DNA from: CAYJBH01 sp964369965
GTDB taxonomy: Bacteria > Bacillota > Clostridia > Oscillospirales > Ruminococcaceae
Direction: 5' to 3'
NCBI GenBank assembly: GCA_964369965.1
Contig: CAYJGF010000008.1
Span: 1-64,000 of the forward strand
DNA: 64,000 bases
A program made the position numbers and the translations under genes. How positions within the stretch are numbered: the first letter of the stretch is position 1; each line of letters starts with the position of its first letter. A model generated the notes under the pieces. The model did no database searches. It was not told where the DNA came from and saw only the letters and a list, made by a program, of their open reading frames with translations. Shown here piece by piece: positions 18,387 to 27,371 of this stretch.

Positions 18387-18702
18387 TTTTAGTATTTTAT
18401 TATTTTGACACGTAAATTAAGGCTGTCGCAAATGATTTTTCTCATTTGCGACAGCCCCTTGGTCTTGCCCCTGTCCGCACCCGAGTGCGCTTTATCAATA
18501 AGTCTACGTTACTCTCGTACTCGGACAACCGCAATTGGTTCGGACATGGTGAGTCATGTCCCCACACCTACGAATTAGCATTATTATTGTAAAGTTATGG
18601 ATGGCACAAAGTACTACATTTTATACTTTTGCTATGTGTATTCCAATTTACGATAACGCAGAGAAACGGAATTTCTGCCGCCAAGATTTGGTATGTTTTA
18701 AG
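18387..18702. other. 316-bp intergenic region with IS-end hairpin
   Basis: It contains the perfect hairpin at 18421-18456, then a stretch sharing CTTGCCCCTGTCCGCA with the repeat region near 29695, then AT-rich sequence with no gene. Confidence 0.6.
18421..18460. mobile_element. lone IS1182-type terminal hairpin or MITE relic
   Basis: GGCTGTCGCAAATGA and TCATTTGCGACAGCC are a perfect 15-bp inverted repeat around TTTTTC. CATTTGCGACAGCCCCTT is identical to the end of the transposase remnant at 6526-6543. No transposase is adjacent. Confidence 0.6.
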
Positions 18703-19188
18703 TTAATTGACTATATAGCTGTCTTTTGGGATTTTGCCGACAAACCTCTGTTGTCGTAGCTGTTCAAACACCGCTACCGCGACGGTGTTGGATAGGTTGA
18801 GACTGCGTGCGCCGTCTACCATGGGCAGTCGAGCGGTTCGAGTGTGGTTTTGCGCGAGCATCTCCTCCGGCAATCCTTTATCCTCACGACCAAACACGAG
18901 GTAGGTATTGTCGTTATAACTGAAATCGGTATAAATTCGACTTGACTTGGTGGTGAAGAACAAAAACTCGGCGTCCTTGTTGCGCTCACAAAGCGAGGCA
19001 AAATTGTCATAATATGTAACATCTAACATAGACCAATAGTCAAGCCCTGCACGTTTCAACTTTTTGTCCTCTATCTCAAAACCGAGCGGCCCCACCAGAT
19101 GCAGTCGCGCACCGGTCACGGCACACGTTCTGGCGATGTTACCGGTGTTTTGCGGTATCTGCGGTTCAACAAGTACTATGTTTATCAT
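18703..19188 (-). CDS. trmL: tRNA (cytidine(34)-2'-O)-methyltransferase TrmL
   Basis: A 161-residue SPOUT-class methyltransferase that 2'-O-methylates the wobble base of certain Leu tRNAs using SAM. Motifs are NTGNIARTCAVTGARLHLVG, GREDKGLPEEML and the knot segment LPMVDGARSLNLSNTVAVAV. Length is normal for the family. It is followed on the same strand by no close gene and preceded by the pyridoxamine kinase gene 27 bp away. Confidence 0.92.
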   Translation of the reverse strand: MINIVLVEPQIPQNTGNIARTCAVTGARLHLVGPLGFEIEDKKLKRAGLDYWSMLDVTYYDNFASLCERNKDAEFLFFTTKSSRIYTDFSYNDNTYLVFGREDKGLPEEMLAQNHTRTARLPMVDGARSLNLSNTVAVAVFEQLRQQRFVGKIPKDSYIVN

Positions 19189-19215
19189 CTTATCCCTTTA
19201 ATGGTCTTGACCTTA

Positions 19216-20079
19216 TCAAAACCCACCCTTTGTTCTCGGCGAAAGCCTGTCGAGTTCCTGCTCAAAGCACAACCCCTCACGTCCTATATAGTTATTCTCT
19301 ATCGAATTTTGTATAACTATTTTTGTGAAATCCGCCGCGTGGCGCATTGCGTCATAAATATCATCACCACACAGCATTTTTCCTACCAACACGCTCGCAA
19401 ATATGTCACCGCTACCGTGACAGGCACCGTTTGTGTCGATTAAATCGGTGAAATATCTCTTATGCGTTTTATTGTGATAGAGTATCGTCCCGATTTTTTT
19501 GTCGTCATACATTATACCTTTTAACACCACGTTGTCGCAAATCTCACCGAGCTTTGTCAATATTTGCTCGATAAACTCCGGTCGGTGTGGGGCTTTTTCA
19601 TATTCTATGTCCGCAAGAGCGCATGCCTCGGTTATGTTTGGCAGGAGAATGTCGGCGTGTCTTGCAAAAGCTCTCATCCCCTTTGTCATCTCGGGTGATA
19701 TGCTCTTGTATAATGTGCCGTTATCGCCGAGTACCGGATCAATAACTATTTTTGTGTTCTGATTTTTAAGCAGCCGAAACACCTCGGGGATTATTTCCGT
19801 TTGACGCACCGAACCGAGGTATCCGGTGTATATCCCATCAAAGGTCACCCCCTCATCGTGCCAATGTTGTGCTATCGGCAGGATATCGTCGCTTAAATCG
19901 TGTCGGTATGGAGAGGAAAAACCTCCGGTGTGGGTGGATAATATCGAGGTGGGCAGTGCAGAGCAGTTTATACCCGACGCAGAGATTATAGGCAGTGCCA
20001 CCGTGAGGGAGCAACGTCCAAAACAAGATAGATCATGGATTGCAAGAGCTTTTAGGCTTTGTTTAACTGCATCTTTCAA
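19216..20079 (-). CDS. pyridoxamine kinase
   Basis: A 287-residue ribokinase-superfamily kinase (PdxY/PdxK-like) that phosphorylates B6 vitamers. Visible motifs: IHDLSCFGRCSLTVALPI near the N-terminus, IDPVLGDNGTLY, LLPNITEACALAD and the anion-hole region DTNGACHGSGDIFAS, in which GSGD corresponds to the usual GTGD with the catalytic Asp. Its ATG overlaps the murC stop by 4 bp, so the two are co-translated. Confidence 0.88.
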   Translation of the reverse strand: MKDAVKQSLKALAIHDLSCFGRCSLTVALPIISASGINCSALPTSILSTHTGGFSSPYRHDLSDDILPIAQHWHDEGVTFDGIYTGYLGSVRQTEIIPEVFRLLKNQNTKIVIDPVLGDNGTLYKSISPEMTKGMRAFARHADILLPNITEACALADIEYEKAPHRPEFIEQILTKLGEICDNVVLKGIMYDDKKIGTILYHNKTHKRYFTDLIDTNGACHGSGDIFASVLVGKMLCGDDIYDAMRHAADFTKIVIQNSIENNYIGREGLCFEQELDRLSPRTKGGF

Positions 20080-21446
20080 CTTTTTTCTAACCTTTCAATC
20101 AGCATCTTTGCCGCCTTGTAAATGTCTCCGCAACCCAGCGTTATGACAAGGTCGCCCTCTTGCACTATATCGGCAAGGTGCTCGACAGCCTGATCAAAGG
20201 ACGTGACCCATTCACAGCCTACTTTTTGTGCGAGCATTGCGGAGGTTATGTCGCCGGGGTCAACCTCTCGTCCGCCCATAATTTCGGTCAAAAGGGTAAT
20301 ATCCGCAATCTTTAATGCCGTAGCAAACTCATCAAATAATAGTTTCGTCCGTGAGTAGGTGAACGGTTGATGTAGCGCTATGACACGCTTAAAGTTCATC
20401 TGTTTCGCCGCCTTTAATGTCACCTCCACCTCGGCAGGGTGGTGGGCATAATCATCCGCTACAGTGATACCGTCAACGTTTGCAAGAATTTCAAATCGAC
20501 GCCCAGCACCGTGAAAAGATTTTATCCCCACCGCTATCTTTTCAAACGGCATCTCCTCACATATACCGATAGCGACCGCAACAAGAGCATTATATACATT
20601 ATGTCGTCCCGGCACACCAAGCTCGGCGCGCCCCATAGACTTGCCATAATACTGCACCTCAAAGCTATAATAACCGTTTTGCTCCAATTTTAAATCAACA
20701 GCGCGAACATGTGCGCCCTCATCAAGACCGAATGTCATGATCTCGCAATCCAGTTCGGCGATAACATCCAGTGTGTTATCATCGTCTCCGTTGGCTATGA
20801 TAAGTCGTTCTGCGCTTTGTGCAAAACGGCGAAAGGAGTCCTTTAAGTTTTCCATACTGCCGAAAAAGTCAAGATGGTCACGGTCGATATTCAGCAGGAC
20901 GGCGGTGGTGGGTTTGAGTTGTAAAAAGGTGTTGGAGAACTCACACGCCTCCACAACTATTGCATCGGCGGTGCCGTGTTTGCCGTAACCGTTTATATAA
21001 GGTAGTTTTCCCCCGATAACAGCGGCATAATCTATGTCACCCATCAACAGCATCTGGGTGGTCATTGCTGTGGCTGTGGTTTTGCCGTGTGTGCCGGCTA
21101 TGCATACACGAGAGCGATAGAGGTCGGCGACCGCCCCGAGCAGTACACTGCGCTCTACACACTTTATCCCGAGGTTTTTTGCCTCCTCAAGCTCGACATT
21201 GCCGGGGAGTAGTGCGGCAGTATATACGACAAGGTCTGTACCAACGACCGCGTCGGCACTGTGTGGGATGCATACATCGATGCCAAGACCTCGTAAAATA
21301 TCGACGGTGCTCCCCTCGTTTATGTCACTGCCTGTAATTTTATATTCAAAGCCGTGCAAAATCTCGGCAAGCGGCAACATGCCGGAGCCACCTATTCCGA
21401 TAAAGTGAACCTTTTTTACACCGTTCAACAGGTTTGTATTATCCAT
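20076..21446 (-). CDS. murC: UDP-N-acetylmuramate--L-alanine ligase MurC
   Basis: A 456-residue Mur ligase that adds L-Ala to UDP-MurNAc in peptidoglycan synthesis. The Rossmann start FIGIGGSGMLPLAEI, the ATP loop GTHGKTTATAMTT, the central-domain NIDRDHLDFF and the C-terminal DDYAHHPAEV are all present. Length is normal. It overlaps pdxK by 4 bp downstream. Confidence 0.96.
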   Translation of the reverse strand: MDNTNLLNGVKKVHFIGIGGSGMLPLAEILHGFEYKITGSDINEGSTVDILRGLGIDVCIPHSADAVVGTDLVVYTAALLPGNVELEEAKNLGIKCVERSVLLGAVADLYRSRVCIAGTHGKTTATAMTTQMLLMGDIDYAAVIGGKLPYINGYGKHGTADAIVVEACEFSNTFLQLKPTTAVLLNIDRDHLDFFGSMENLKDSFRRFAQSAERLIIANGDDDNTLDVIAELDCEIMTFGLDEGAHVRAVDLKLEQNGYYSFEVQYYGKSMGRAELGVPGRHNVYNALVAVAIGICEEMPFEKIAVGIKSFHGAGRRFEILANVDGITVADDYAHHPAEVEVTLKAAKQMNFKRVIALHQPFTYSRTKLLFDEFATALKIADITLLTEIMGGREVDPGDITSAMLAQKVGCEWVTSFDQAVEHLADIVQEGDLVITLGCGDIYKAAKMLIERLEKS

Positions 21447-21566
21447 CTACAAAAACCTTTCGCTGTTTCTAATTATTAATATATATTAAAGTATACACTA
21501 TTAAGATGATAAAATAAACAGTTGTGAGCAAATTCTTTTATTTTTTTCCGTAGATAGCGAACAACC

Positions 21567-22958
21567 TCACCTATTTTTAAGCACATAAAAAACATAGCTG
21601 TATTCATCGCCGAATTCTTTATATAAGTCGAATTCCTGCTCTATCATCTCTATCACCTGCTTTGCTGTATCACCGCTGTGTTTCTCTCTCATAAGCTCGA
21701 TGTTTTGTTGCAATGGTGTGTAGTAGTTATCTGTCCAGCACTCTTTGTTTAGCACAATATGTCGAACGATTTCAAACCCTTGATTTTTTGCTTTTTCACA
21801 GTTTTTGCTTATACTCTCCATCTCTGCATAGTTTGACAACCAATACTTTTTCGCTTTTTCGGACGGATTGTCCACTATCCAGCTTATCTCACTGCATATT
21901 ATAACGCCGTCTTTTTTTAACAGATTTTTCCAGTTAGCAAGCCCTTTCTCAAATCCCGCGATATATATCGATCCCTCCGCATAGATACAATCAAAACTTT
22001 CCGGCTCGAACGGCATCTCAAACATGGATATACACTCGGCACTCACCCTATCCTCGACACCCTTGTCTATTGCCTTTCTTTTTATAACGTTTATAAAGTT
22101 TGCGTTGTTATCTATTGCTGTTATCTTCGCGTTTTTTAATTCATTTGCTAATAATAGGGTATGTGCCCCAACTCCGCAACCTATATCCAGTATTTTCACT
22201 TCATTTTTTCTGTCTATTTCGGATATCGCCTCTATACTCACTTTATCTGAACCGGGACCGAGCCGCCGCAGACCGAAAAACAACTCCTGAAAATAGCGCT
22301 CGAAATTGTCCTCTTTGTATTGTATATCCACCACCGAGGTTACTCCGAAATCCAATGTCTCCCCCATATCAACACTCGGTGGGTATCTAAATATCGGTCC
22401 GTCCAACACTATTGTATGGTACTCACCGTTTTCGCCGCAGATATCGATGCCTGCCTTTTCAAACTCCTCTATAACGTTTTTATCAATCGTTTTACCGAGC
22501 AGGTTTTTGTTGAGCTTTTCGTTATTTATCGTCTTTAAAATGCATTTATAACCGTTTTCAATCAACTCGTTTAAAATGTCTGCTCTCTCGTTATGCCAGA
22601 GTGGGAACTCGGAGTTTATTTCGGCGTTTATACACCTCTCATCGCACCATTTTTTGTGGTCCGATATGTCTATATCTCCAAACACCGCAATCTCAGCACC
22701 CATTTCTTTCGCCTTTTTCAACGTGTTTTCCATTATTATGTCATAGTCGCCGCCCTTTGAGCGCCCGAACAGCAACGGTATTCCGAGGCAGTCCGATATT
22801 TCATTCATGAGTTTATAGTCCACTCCATGAAAAAACGAGCGCTCCATATCCTCGTTAACCATCACAATCAACGCTACCGGTGTATGATTTTGTTGCAACA
22901 TCCTGTGCAACGCAAGGGTGCTGTCCTTGCCGAAGCTGTACGAAAGAACAAATTTCAT
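21567..22958 (-). CDS. Dph6/DUF71-type ATP-pyrophosphatase fused to SAM methyltransferase
   Basis: A two-domain protein of 463 residues. Residues 1-220 are a DUF71/COG2102 N-type ATP-pyrophosphatase: PP-loop SYSFGKDSTLALHR, GDIDISDHKKWCD and the signature CGENGEYHT. Residues about 245-463 are a class I methyltransferase (ILDIGCGVGAHTLLLA, then FDCIYAEGSIYIAG). I chose ATG 22958 (MKFVLSYSF) because PP-loop proteins start here; the frame extends 14 codons upstream. Bacterial DUF71 proteins have been proposed to act in B12 salvage or amide formation, not diphthamide. The fusion suggests sequential modification of one substrate, which is unknown. Confidence 0.8.
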   Translation of the reverse strand: MKFVLSYSFGKDSTLALHRMLQQNHTPVALIVMVNEDMERSFFHGVDYKLMNEISDCLGIPLLFGRSKGGDYDIIMENTLKKAKEMGAEIAVFGDIDISDHKKWCDERCINAEINSEFPLWHNERADILNELIENGYKCILKTINNEKLNKNLLGKTIDKNVIEEFEKAGIDICGENGEYHTIVLDGPIFRYPPSVDMGETLDFGVTSVVDIQYKEDNFERYFQELFFGLRRLGPGSDKVSIEAISEIDRKNEVKILDIGCGVGAHTLLLANELKNAKITAIDNNANFINVIKRKAIDKGVEDRVSAECISMFEMPFEPESFDCIYAEGSIYIAGFEKGLANWKNLLKKDGVIICSEISWIVDNPSEKAKKYWLSNYAEMESISKNCEKAKNQGFEIVRHIVLNKECWTDNYYTPLQQNIELMREKHSGDTAKQVIEMIEQEFDLYKEFGDEYSYVFYVLKNR

Positions 22959-23009
22959 TTTTTGATCATTCCTTTCTCGGTGTTTGAAAATTTGTTTCAA
23001 ACTTCTCCT

Positions 23010-23951
23010 TTATAATAAAACGATAAACGCGTATCCCACAAAAGTAATAAGCCCCACAATAGTGCCGATTGCGACTGCGTTGCTTGTTATCTCCTCCCCC
23101 TCTTCATCTCCGAATGTACCTACTAAAATCGGCAGGGAAAAAATCGGCGGTATAAGCAACAATGATATGTATGAGATGTCAAGATATGGACTTTGTGGCA
23201 AAATGTTATCAATCACTATCAATTTAAAGGGGATACCCACCCCTAACAACACGATATATCGAGCTATAAGCATCCGGACGCTTTGTTTTATGTAGTCCTT
23301 GTTAATATTAATCCCATAACCTACAAGTATCAATATCATGGGCGTTGCGGTGGGAGCAACCATTGAAACGGTCTCTATAATTCCATCGTATATAAAATTG
23401 CCCTCAAGCGCTCTTCCAATCCCGGTGAAGTTTAATAACAAGCCGCACATAATACTGATTAATATCGGCGATGCATAGCCCTTTAACAACTCTTTTATCG
23501 AGAATTTCTTTTTTCCTACCTGAATTCGCAAGACCGGCATATAAAAAGTCCACACAAATATTTCGTGCGCAAGACCTATTACTGAAAATATCGCCATATT
23601 TTGCTCACCGTACAGAATGCTGAATAATGCAAGACCTATCAATGAGAAAGCGCAGCAGGATGACATGTATGGGTTGTACCGATGTTTAAGTTTCGGGATA
23701 AGGTTTAGCGCGCGCCCACCCAGCATCATAAGTGCAAGAAGTAATAGTACTAATAGAAATATAATCAGCATTTCAGAGTCAAGTTCAATATCACGAAACA
23801 TATTAAATAAAACGCAGGCGAGACAGACATTAACCACCATATACCTTATACCATGCATCCCCTGTGCAGAGATAATATTTTTGCGTCGTATAAGTATACC
23901 AAAACCGATCAACAACGCAATCGGTAAAATACTGCTTATGATTTCAATCAT
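23010..23951 (-). CDS. AEC family transporter
   Basis: A 313-residue membrane protein with about ten hydrophobic segments, matching the auxin efflux carrier (AEC) family (LPIALLIGFGILIRRKNIIS at the start, APTATPMILILVGYGININ in the middle). Such proteins move small organic acids such as malate or malonate. Start ATG 23951 follows GGGAGATG; an upstream in-frame codon at 23969 is less likely. The substrate is not determinable. Confidence 0.85.
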   Translation of the reverse strand: MIEIISSILPIALLIGFGILIRRKNIISAQGMHGIRYMVVNVCLACVLFNMFRDIELDSEMLIIFLLVLLLLALMMLGGRALNLIPKLKHRYNPYMSSCCAFSLIGLALFSILYGEQNMAIFSVIGLAHEIFVWTFYMPVLRIQVGKKKFSIKELLKGYASPILISIMCGLLLNFTGIGRALEGNFIYDGIIETVSMVAPTATPMILILVGYGININKDYIKQSVRMLIARYIVLLGVGIPFKLIVIDNILPQSPYLDISYISLLLIPPIFSLPILVGTFGDEEGEEITSNAVAIGTIVGLITFVGYAFIVLL

Positions 23952-24052
23952 CACATCTCCCTGTTTCAAATTGTCAAACCATTAATAAGTTTATCAATAT
24001 TTTTATTAAATGTCAATGATTATAATACGAGTCTTTGATTTCCTATTGTTTT

Positions 24053-24068
24053 TGTTCCACGTGGAACA
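24053..24068. promoter_or_regulatory. parS-like ParB site (variant)
   Basis: TGTTCCACGTGGAACA is a perfect palindrome, one base from the Bacillus-type parS consensus TGTTNCACGTGAAACA. It sits just past the stop of the radical SAM gene, 1.7 kb from an exact consensus site. Confidence 0.6.
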
Positions 24069-24074
24069 TTTATT

Positions 24075-25550
24075 CTATTTGATGTTTTGCTTGTACTCTC
24101 TTATAAACCGTGGTGTCCTGCCAACCGGGTTTACATTTTGCATATCTTTTTCCAATGCTGCTATCAGTCCTTTTTTTTCGCAATGTTTTTCAAGAAATAG
24201 TAACAACCTATTGGAAAGGTCAAACATGCTTTCACCGTGAGGTGCGCCTACATTTATATATATAGCCTCAAAAAGGTCAAACGGGCTGTCAAAGTTTGAT
24301 AATGCTATTCGTATTGTGTTTTTGTATCGATTTGTGTTATAAATTTTATCTACAACCTCTTCTATGCCTTTTAACTGCAATAATTCCTCTTTCGAAATCC
24401 ACGGTGTGCTTATAACCTCATATGGAGCTTTTTCACTAAATTGTCCCTTTGGCTGTTTGTCCATCGGGCTTCCTTTTAATAGCTTTAAAAATCCTAATTG
24501 AATTACATTAGCACCGAGGTTGTATGCAATATTAAACCCTTTTTTGAAACTTGAATAGTTTTCAAATGGTAGTCCGGCTATCAAATCCACATGAATATGC
24601 AAATTCTTGTCTTGCGTTAGTCTACTTATGTTGTATTTTAATTTTTCTATGTCTGTCTTTCTACTTATTGCATCTAATGTTGTTGTATTAAAACTTTGTA
24701 ATCCTATCTCCAACCTAAATAACCCGACTTCTGCCGAACAATACTCTTCTATTATTTCATCCGTTAAGACATCGGCGGCTATCTCAAAGTGGAATTGAGA
24801 ATTCTTTATTGTATTTTGGTTGTGTGACTGTTTAATAAATTTTATTATTTGAAGTGCATGCTCTGCATTTGCATTGAAGCTCCGGTCTATGAACTTAATT
24901 GTTTTTGTTTTAGTATTTGCCAATTTCAGTATCTCCGCCTTCACCCTGTCTAAATTAAAATATTTTACACGCTCCTTTCTACCTGATAAACAAAATGTGC
25001 AACTAAAGGGGCAACCTCTGCTTGTCTCTATGTATGCAATTTTATTTTCTAACGCAGAAAAATATTCTTTGCTGTATGGTGATGGTGGTGTTTGATTATC
25101 AAAATATATACCGCCATCATGAAATTTGTGTGTTACTCCATCTATCAAAGGGTAAAAATTGTTTTTTTCAATTTCACAAATTAAATCTGATAACGGTCTC
25201 TCCCCCTCTCCGCAAATAATATAATCTATGTCATAGTTATCAATATAATAATTGGGGTTATATGTTACTTCCGGTCCGCCTAAAATTATCATATAATTAA
25301 TTTTACTATTTCCGCGTAATTCAAATACTACCGATTTTATAAATTCGATATTCCATATATAACAACAAAATGCAATAGTATTGCAATTAGTCAAAAGTAT
25401 ACTTTTAACTAGTTCACCTTTAGAACTATTTATAGTGTATTCAAAAATTTCCGCTTCTTGATTTTTTTCCTCTAAAGCAGATTTTAAATACCACGGTGAT
25501 AATGAAGAATGTATGTATTTTGAATTTATATTCACAATTAAAATTTTCAT
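24075..25550 (-). CDS. B12-binding domain/radical SAM protein (DUF4080 type)
   Basis: A 491-residue enzyme. An N-terminal cobalamin-binding-like domain (about 1-130, ILGGPEVTYNP) precedes the radical SAM core with TSRGCPFSCTFCLSGR (CxxxCxxC for the 4Fe-4S cluster) and a C-terminal DUF4080-like region (PKGQFSEKAPYEVISTPWIS). Start ATG 25550 (MKILIVNINSKY) fits the family; the open frame begins 22 codons earlier. The reaction catalysed by this group is not known. The gene is AT-rich and lies between two parS-type sites. Confidence 0.85.
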   Translation of the reverse strand: MKILIVNINSKYIHSSLSPWYLKSALEEKNQEAEIFEYTINSSKGELVKSILLTNCNTIAFCCYIWNIEFIKSVVFELRGNSKINYMIILGGPEVTYNPNYYIDNYDIDYIICGEGERPLSDLICEIEKNNFYPLIDGVTHKFHDGGIYFDNQTPPSPYSKEYFSALENKIAYIETSRGCPFSCTFCLSGRKERVKYFNLDRVKAEILKLANTKTKTIKFIDRSFNANAEHALQIIKFIKQSHNQNTIKNSQFHFEIAADVLTDEIIEEYCSAEVGLFRLEIGLQSFNTTTLDAISRKTDIEKLKYNISRLTQDKNLHIHVDLIAGLPFENYSSFKKGFNIAYNLGANVIQLGFLKLLKGSPMDKQPKGQFSEKAPYEVISTPWISKEELLQLKGIEEVVDKIYNTNRYKNTIRIALSNFDSPFDLFEAIYINVGAPHGESMFDLSNRLLLFLEKHCEKKGLIAALEKDMQNVNPVGRTPRFIREYKQNIK

Positions 25551-25750
25551 TATAATTATTTTTCTTTCTATAAAAAACATTACAATTATTTTATCGTAAT
25601 TTGTCGATTTATGCAAGTATTATTTTGTTGTTGAAAACTTGATATTTTTGTTTAAAATTCGAACACCGATAAAACAAGTGAAAAAGCCATTCTATAGGAA
25701 TTTCATCAAAAAAATGATATAATTATCAACAATATGGAATACTAAAACAA

Positions 25751-25766
25751 TGTTCCACGTGAAACA
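25751..25766. promoter_or_regulatory. parS, ParB binding site (exact consensus)
   Basis: TGTTCCACGTGAAACA matches the 16-bp parS consensus of Bacillus and most bacteria at every position. parS sites load ParB/Spo0J clamps and are usually grouped near the replication origin. Confidence 0.85.
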
Positions 25767-25775
25767 ATAACAACA

Positions 25776-25792
25776 TTGACCAGTATGGTCAA
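25776..25792. promoter_or_regulatory. operator-like palindrome
   Basis: TTGACCAGTATGGTCAA has 6-bp arms around a 5-bp centre and lies 20 bp upstream of the promoter of the 25873 gene. It may be an operator; nothing identifies its protein. Confidence 0.3.
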
Positions 25793-25812
25793 AAAATAAA
25801 TTAAATTAACTA

Positions 25813-25841
25813 TTGCAATTTGTATTTCAATATGATAAAAT
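25813..25841 (+). promoter_or_regulatory. promoter of the 130-residue hypothetical gene
   Basis: TTGCAA (25813-25818) and TAAAAT (25836-25841) with 17-bp spacing, about 30 bp before the ribosome site at 25864. Confidence 0.5.
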
Positions 25842-25872
25842 AAAATCGGAATAATTATATGTAGAGGTGAAA

Positions 25873-26265
25873 ATGGGTCTTTTTGATTTTGGTAAAAAAA
25901 TGGTAAAAGGTTATGACAAGGTTAAAACAAAAGAGAAGATGACATACGATGAGCTTTATGATGCCATAAAAGATGCGACTTTTGAGGCAGGGGAGCCGTT
26001 TATAACCGGCGAAGGGTTTATGAGATGTATACAATTCCCTCCAACCGGCAAATATAAACTACAAGTAGCGATTGCCGGCAAAACTATCACCGTCGCAAAA
26101 ATCTACAACGGACTTGGTGGTCTTGCACAGGAATCTGTCGGCGATGTATTGACCGACGGTTGGTACACCGGCGTTAATAAAGAAAATCGCGAGCAAAACG
26201 AGATGAGCTGGAAAGTAGCGGAAGTCATAAAAACAAAATTGCAGGAAAAAGGACTCGCTGACTAA
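25873..26265 (+). CDS. hypothetical protein, 130 residues
   Basis: A soluble, Lys-rich protein without membrane segments (DFGKKMVKGYDKVKTKEKMT, FMRCIQFPPTGKYKLQVAIA). I do not recognise a family. The start is ATG 25873 behind GTAGAGG; GTG 25867 overlaps that site. It has its own promoter and is 62 bp upstream of thioredoxin on the same strand, so the two may be cotranscribed. Confidence 0.7.
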   Translation: MGLFDFGKKMVKGYDKVKTKEKMTYDELYDAIKDATFEAGEPFITGEGFMRCIQFPPTGKYKLQVAIAGKTITVAKIYNGLGGLAQESVGDVLTDGWYTGVNKENREQNEMSWKVAEVIKTKLQEKGLAD

Positions 26266-26327
26266 ATCTCGACACACATGCATATTGCATCTGCACCTAT
26301 ATAATATAGAAAGGAAAGTGATTAATT

Positions 26328-26639
26328 ATGGAAATATTAACCGTTACAAAGGAAAATTTTGAGCAGGAAGTATTAAAAAATTCAAAGCCGGTTTTGGTGG
26401 ATTTTTGGGCACCATGGTGTGGTCCCTGCCGAATGATTGGCCCTATTTTAGAGGAAATAGCCTCCGAGAACGACAGCTTTGTGGTTGGCAAGGTCAATGT
26501 GGACGAACAAAAAGAGCTTGCTGAAAAGTTCTCTGTAATGACTATACCGACACTGGTCGTCTTTAAAGATGGCTCTGCCGTTGAAACGGTGGTCGGCTCC
26601 CGCCCAAAACAGGATATCCTAAATATCATGGGAGTATAA
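26328..26639 (+). CDS. trxA: thioredoxin
   Basis: A 103-residue cytosolic disulfide reductase with the active site WAPWCGPCRM and the cis-Pro segment MTIPTLVVFKDG. Full family length. The AAAGGAAAG ribosome site is upstream. The stop is 3 bp before the TTG of the ung gene, so the two are translationally linked. A thioredoxin reductase gene is not in this window. Confidence 0.96.
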   Translation: MEILTVTKENFEQEVLKNSKPVLVDFWAPWCGPCRMIGPILEEIASENDSFVVGKVNVDEQKELAEKFSVMTIPTLVVFKDGSAVETVVGSRPKQDILNIMGV

Positions 26640-26642
26640 AGT

Positions 26643-27302
26643 TTGTTTTTGACCCTGCCGGACAATGACTGGCGTATGGCGCTCGAGCAGGAGTGCCAAA
26701 AGGAGTATTTTTGCAAACTATGTGACTATTTGCAAAAAGAATATGAAAACAAAACAGTGTTCCCCAAACGGGAAGAGGTGTTCAACGCCCTGTCACTCAC
26801 CGCTCTGTCCGATGTTCGGGTGGTCATAATTGGGCAGGACCCTTACCATCAACAAGGGCAAGCTCACGGGTTAGCATTTTCCTCCCTTTCAAAAAGTCTA
26901 CCGAGATCACTGCGAAACATTTATAAAGAGCTATCAAACGATGTCGGATTTGTGCCGCCGTCGCACGGCAATTTAAGCGAGTGGTGTTCTCGCGGTGTAT
27001 TATTACTCAATACCGTCTTGACGGTACGTGAGGGGGAGCCGAATTCCCACAAATTGCAGGGGTGGGAAAAGTTCACAGACAAGATAATTGAACTGCTAAA
27101 CGAAAAGGATAGTACGGTAATATTTCTGCTCTGGGGCAAAAACGCGGCGGAAAAAAAATCACTCATAACGTCGTCAAAACACACGGTGCTATACGCGCCG
27201 CACCCCAGCCCACTTTCAGCGTCAAAAGGATTTTTTGGTTGTCGGCATTTTTCGCAGGTCGTCCGACTATTGGGTGGCGATTTCAGCTGGCAAATCAAAT
27301 GA
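26643..27302 (+). CDS. ung: uracil-DNA glycosylase, family 1
   Basis: A 219-residue base-excision repair enzyme that removes uracil from DNA. It has the catalytic water-activating motif GQDPYHQQGQAHGLAFS and the C-terminal leucine-loop motif HPSPLSASKGF with catalytic His. It starts at TTG 26643 with GGGAG 7 bp before it, within the end of trxA. Length is normal. Confidence 0.96.
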   Translation: MFLTLPDNDWRMALEQECQKEYFCKLCDYLQKEYENKTVFPKREEVFNALSLTALSDVRVVIIGQDPYHQQGQAHGLAFSSLSKSLPRSLRNIYKELSNDVGFVPPSHGNLSEWCSRGVLLLNTVLTVREGEPNSHKLQGWEKFTDKIIELLNEKDSTVIFLLWGKNAAEKKSLITSSKHTVLYAPHPSPLSASKGFFGCRHFSQVVRLLGGDFSWQIK

Positions 27303-27371
27303 TTGATTTATATATAGTAACTAAACTTAGCGTAAAAGGATTTGGCAATACCCTTTCAGAAAGGATTCATC

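Larger units (their letters stand above)
25551..25872. other. 322-bp AT-rich intergenic region with parS and promoter
   Basis: It holds the consensus parS at 25751-25766, a short palindrome TTGACC-5-GGTCAA (25776-25792) and a good promoter (25813-25841). No coding frame is visible. Confidence 0.6.

Noticed and set aside
27303..27371. Sigma-28 promoter before the flagellin
   Set aside because: TAAA at about 27323 and a GGCAATAC-like box are present but the spacing (about 18) and the box do not fit the consensus.
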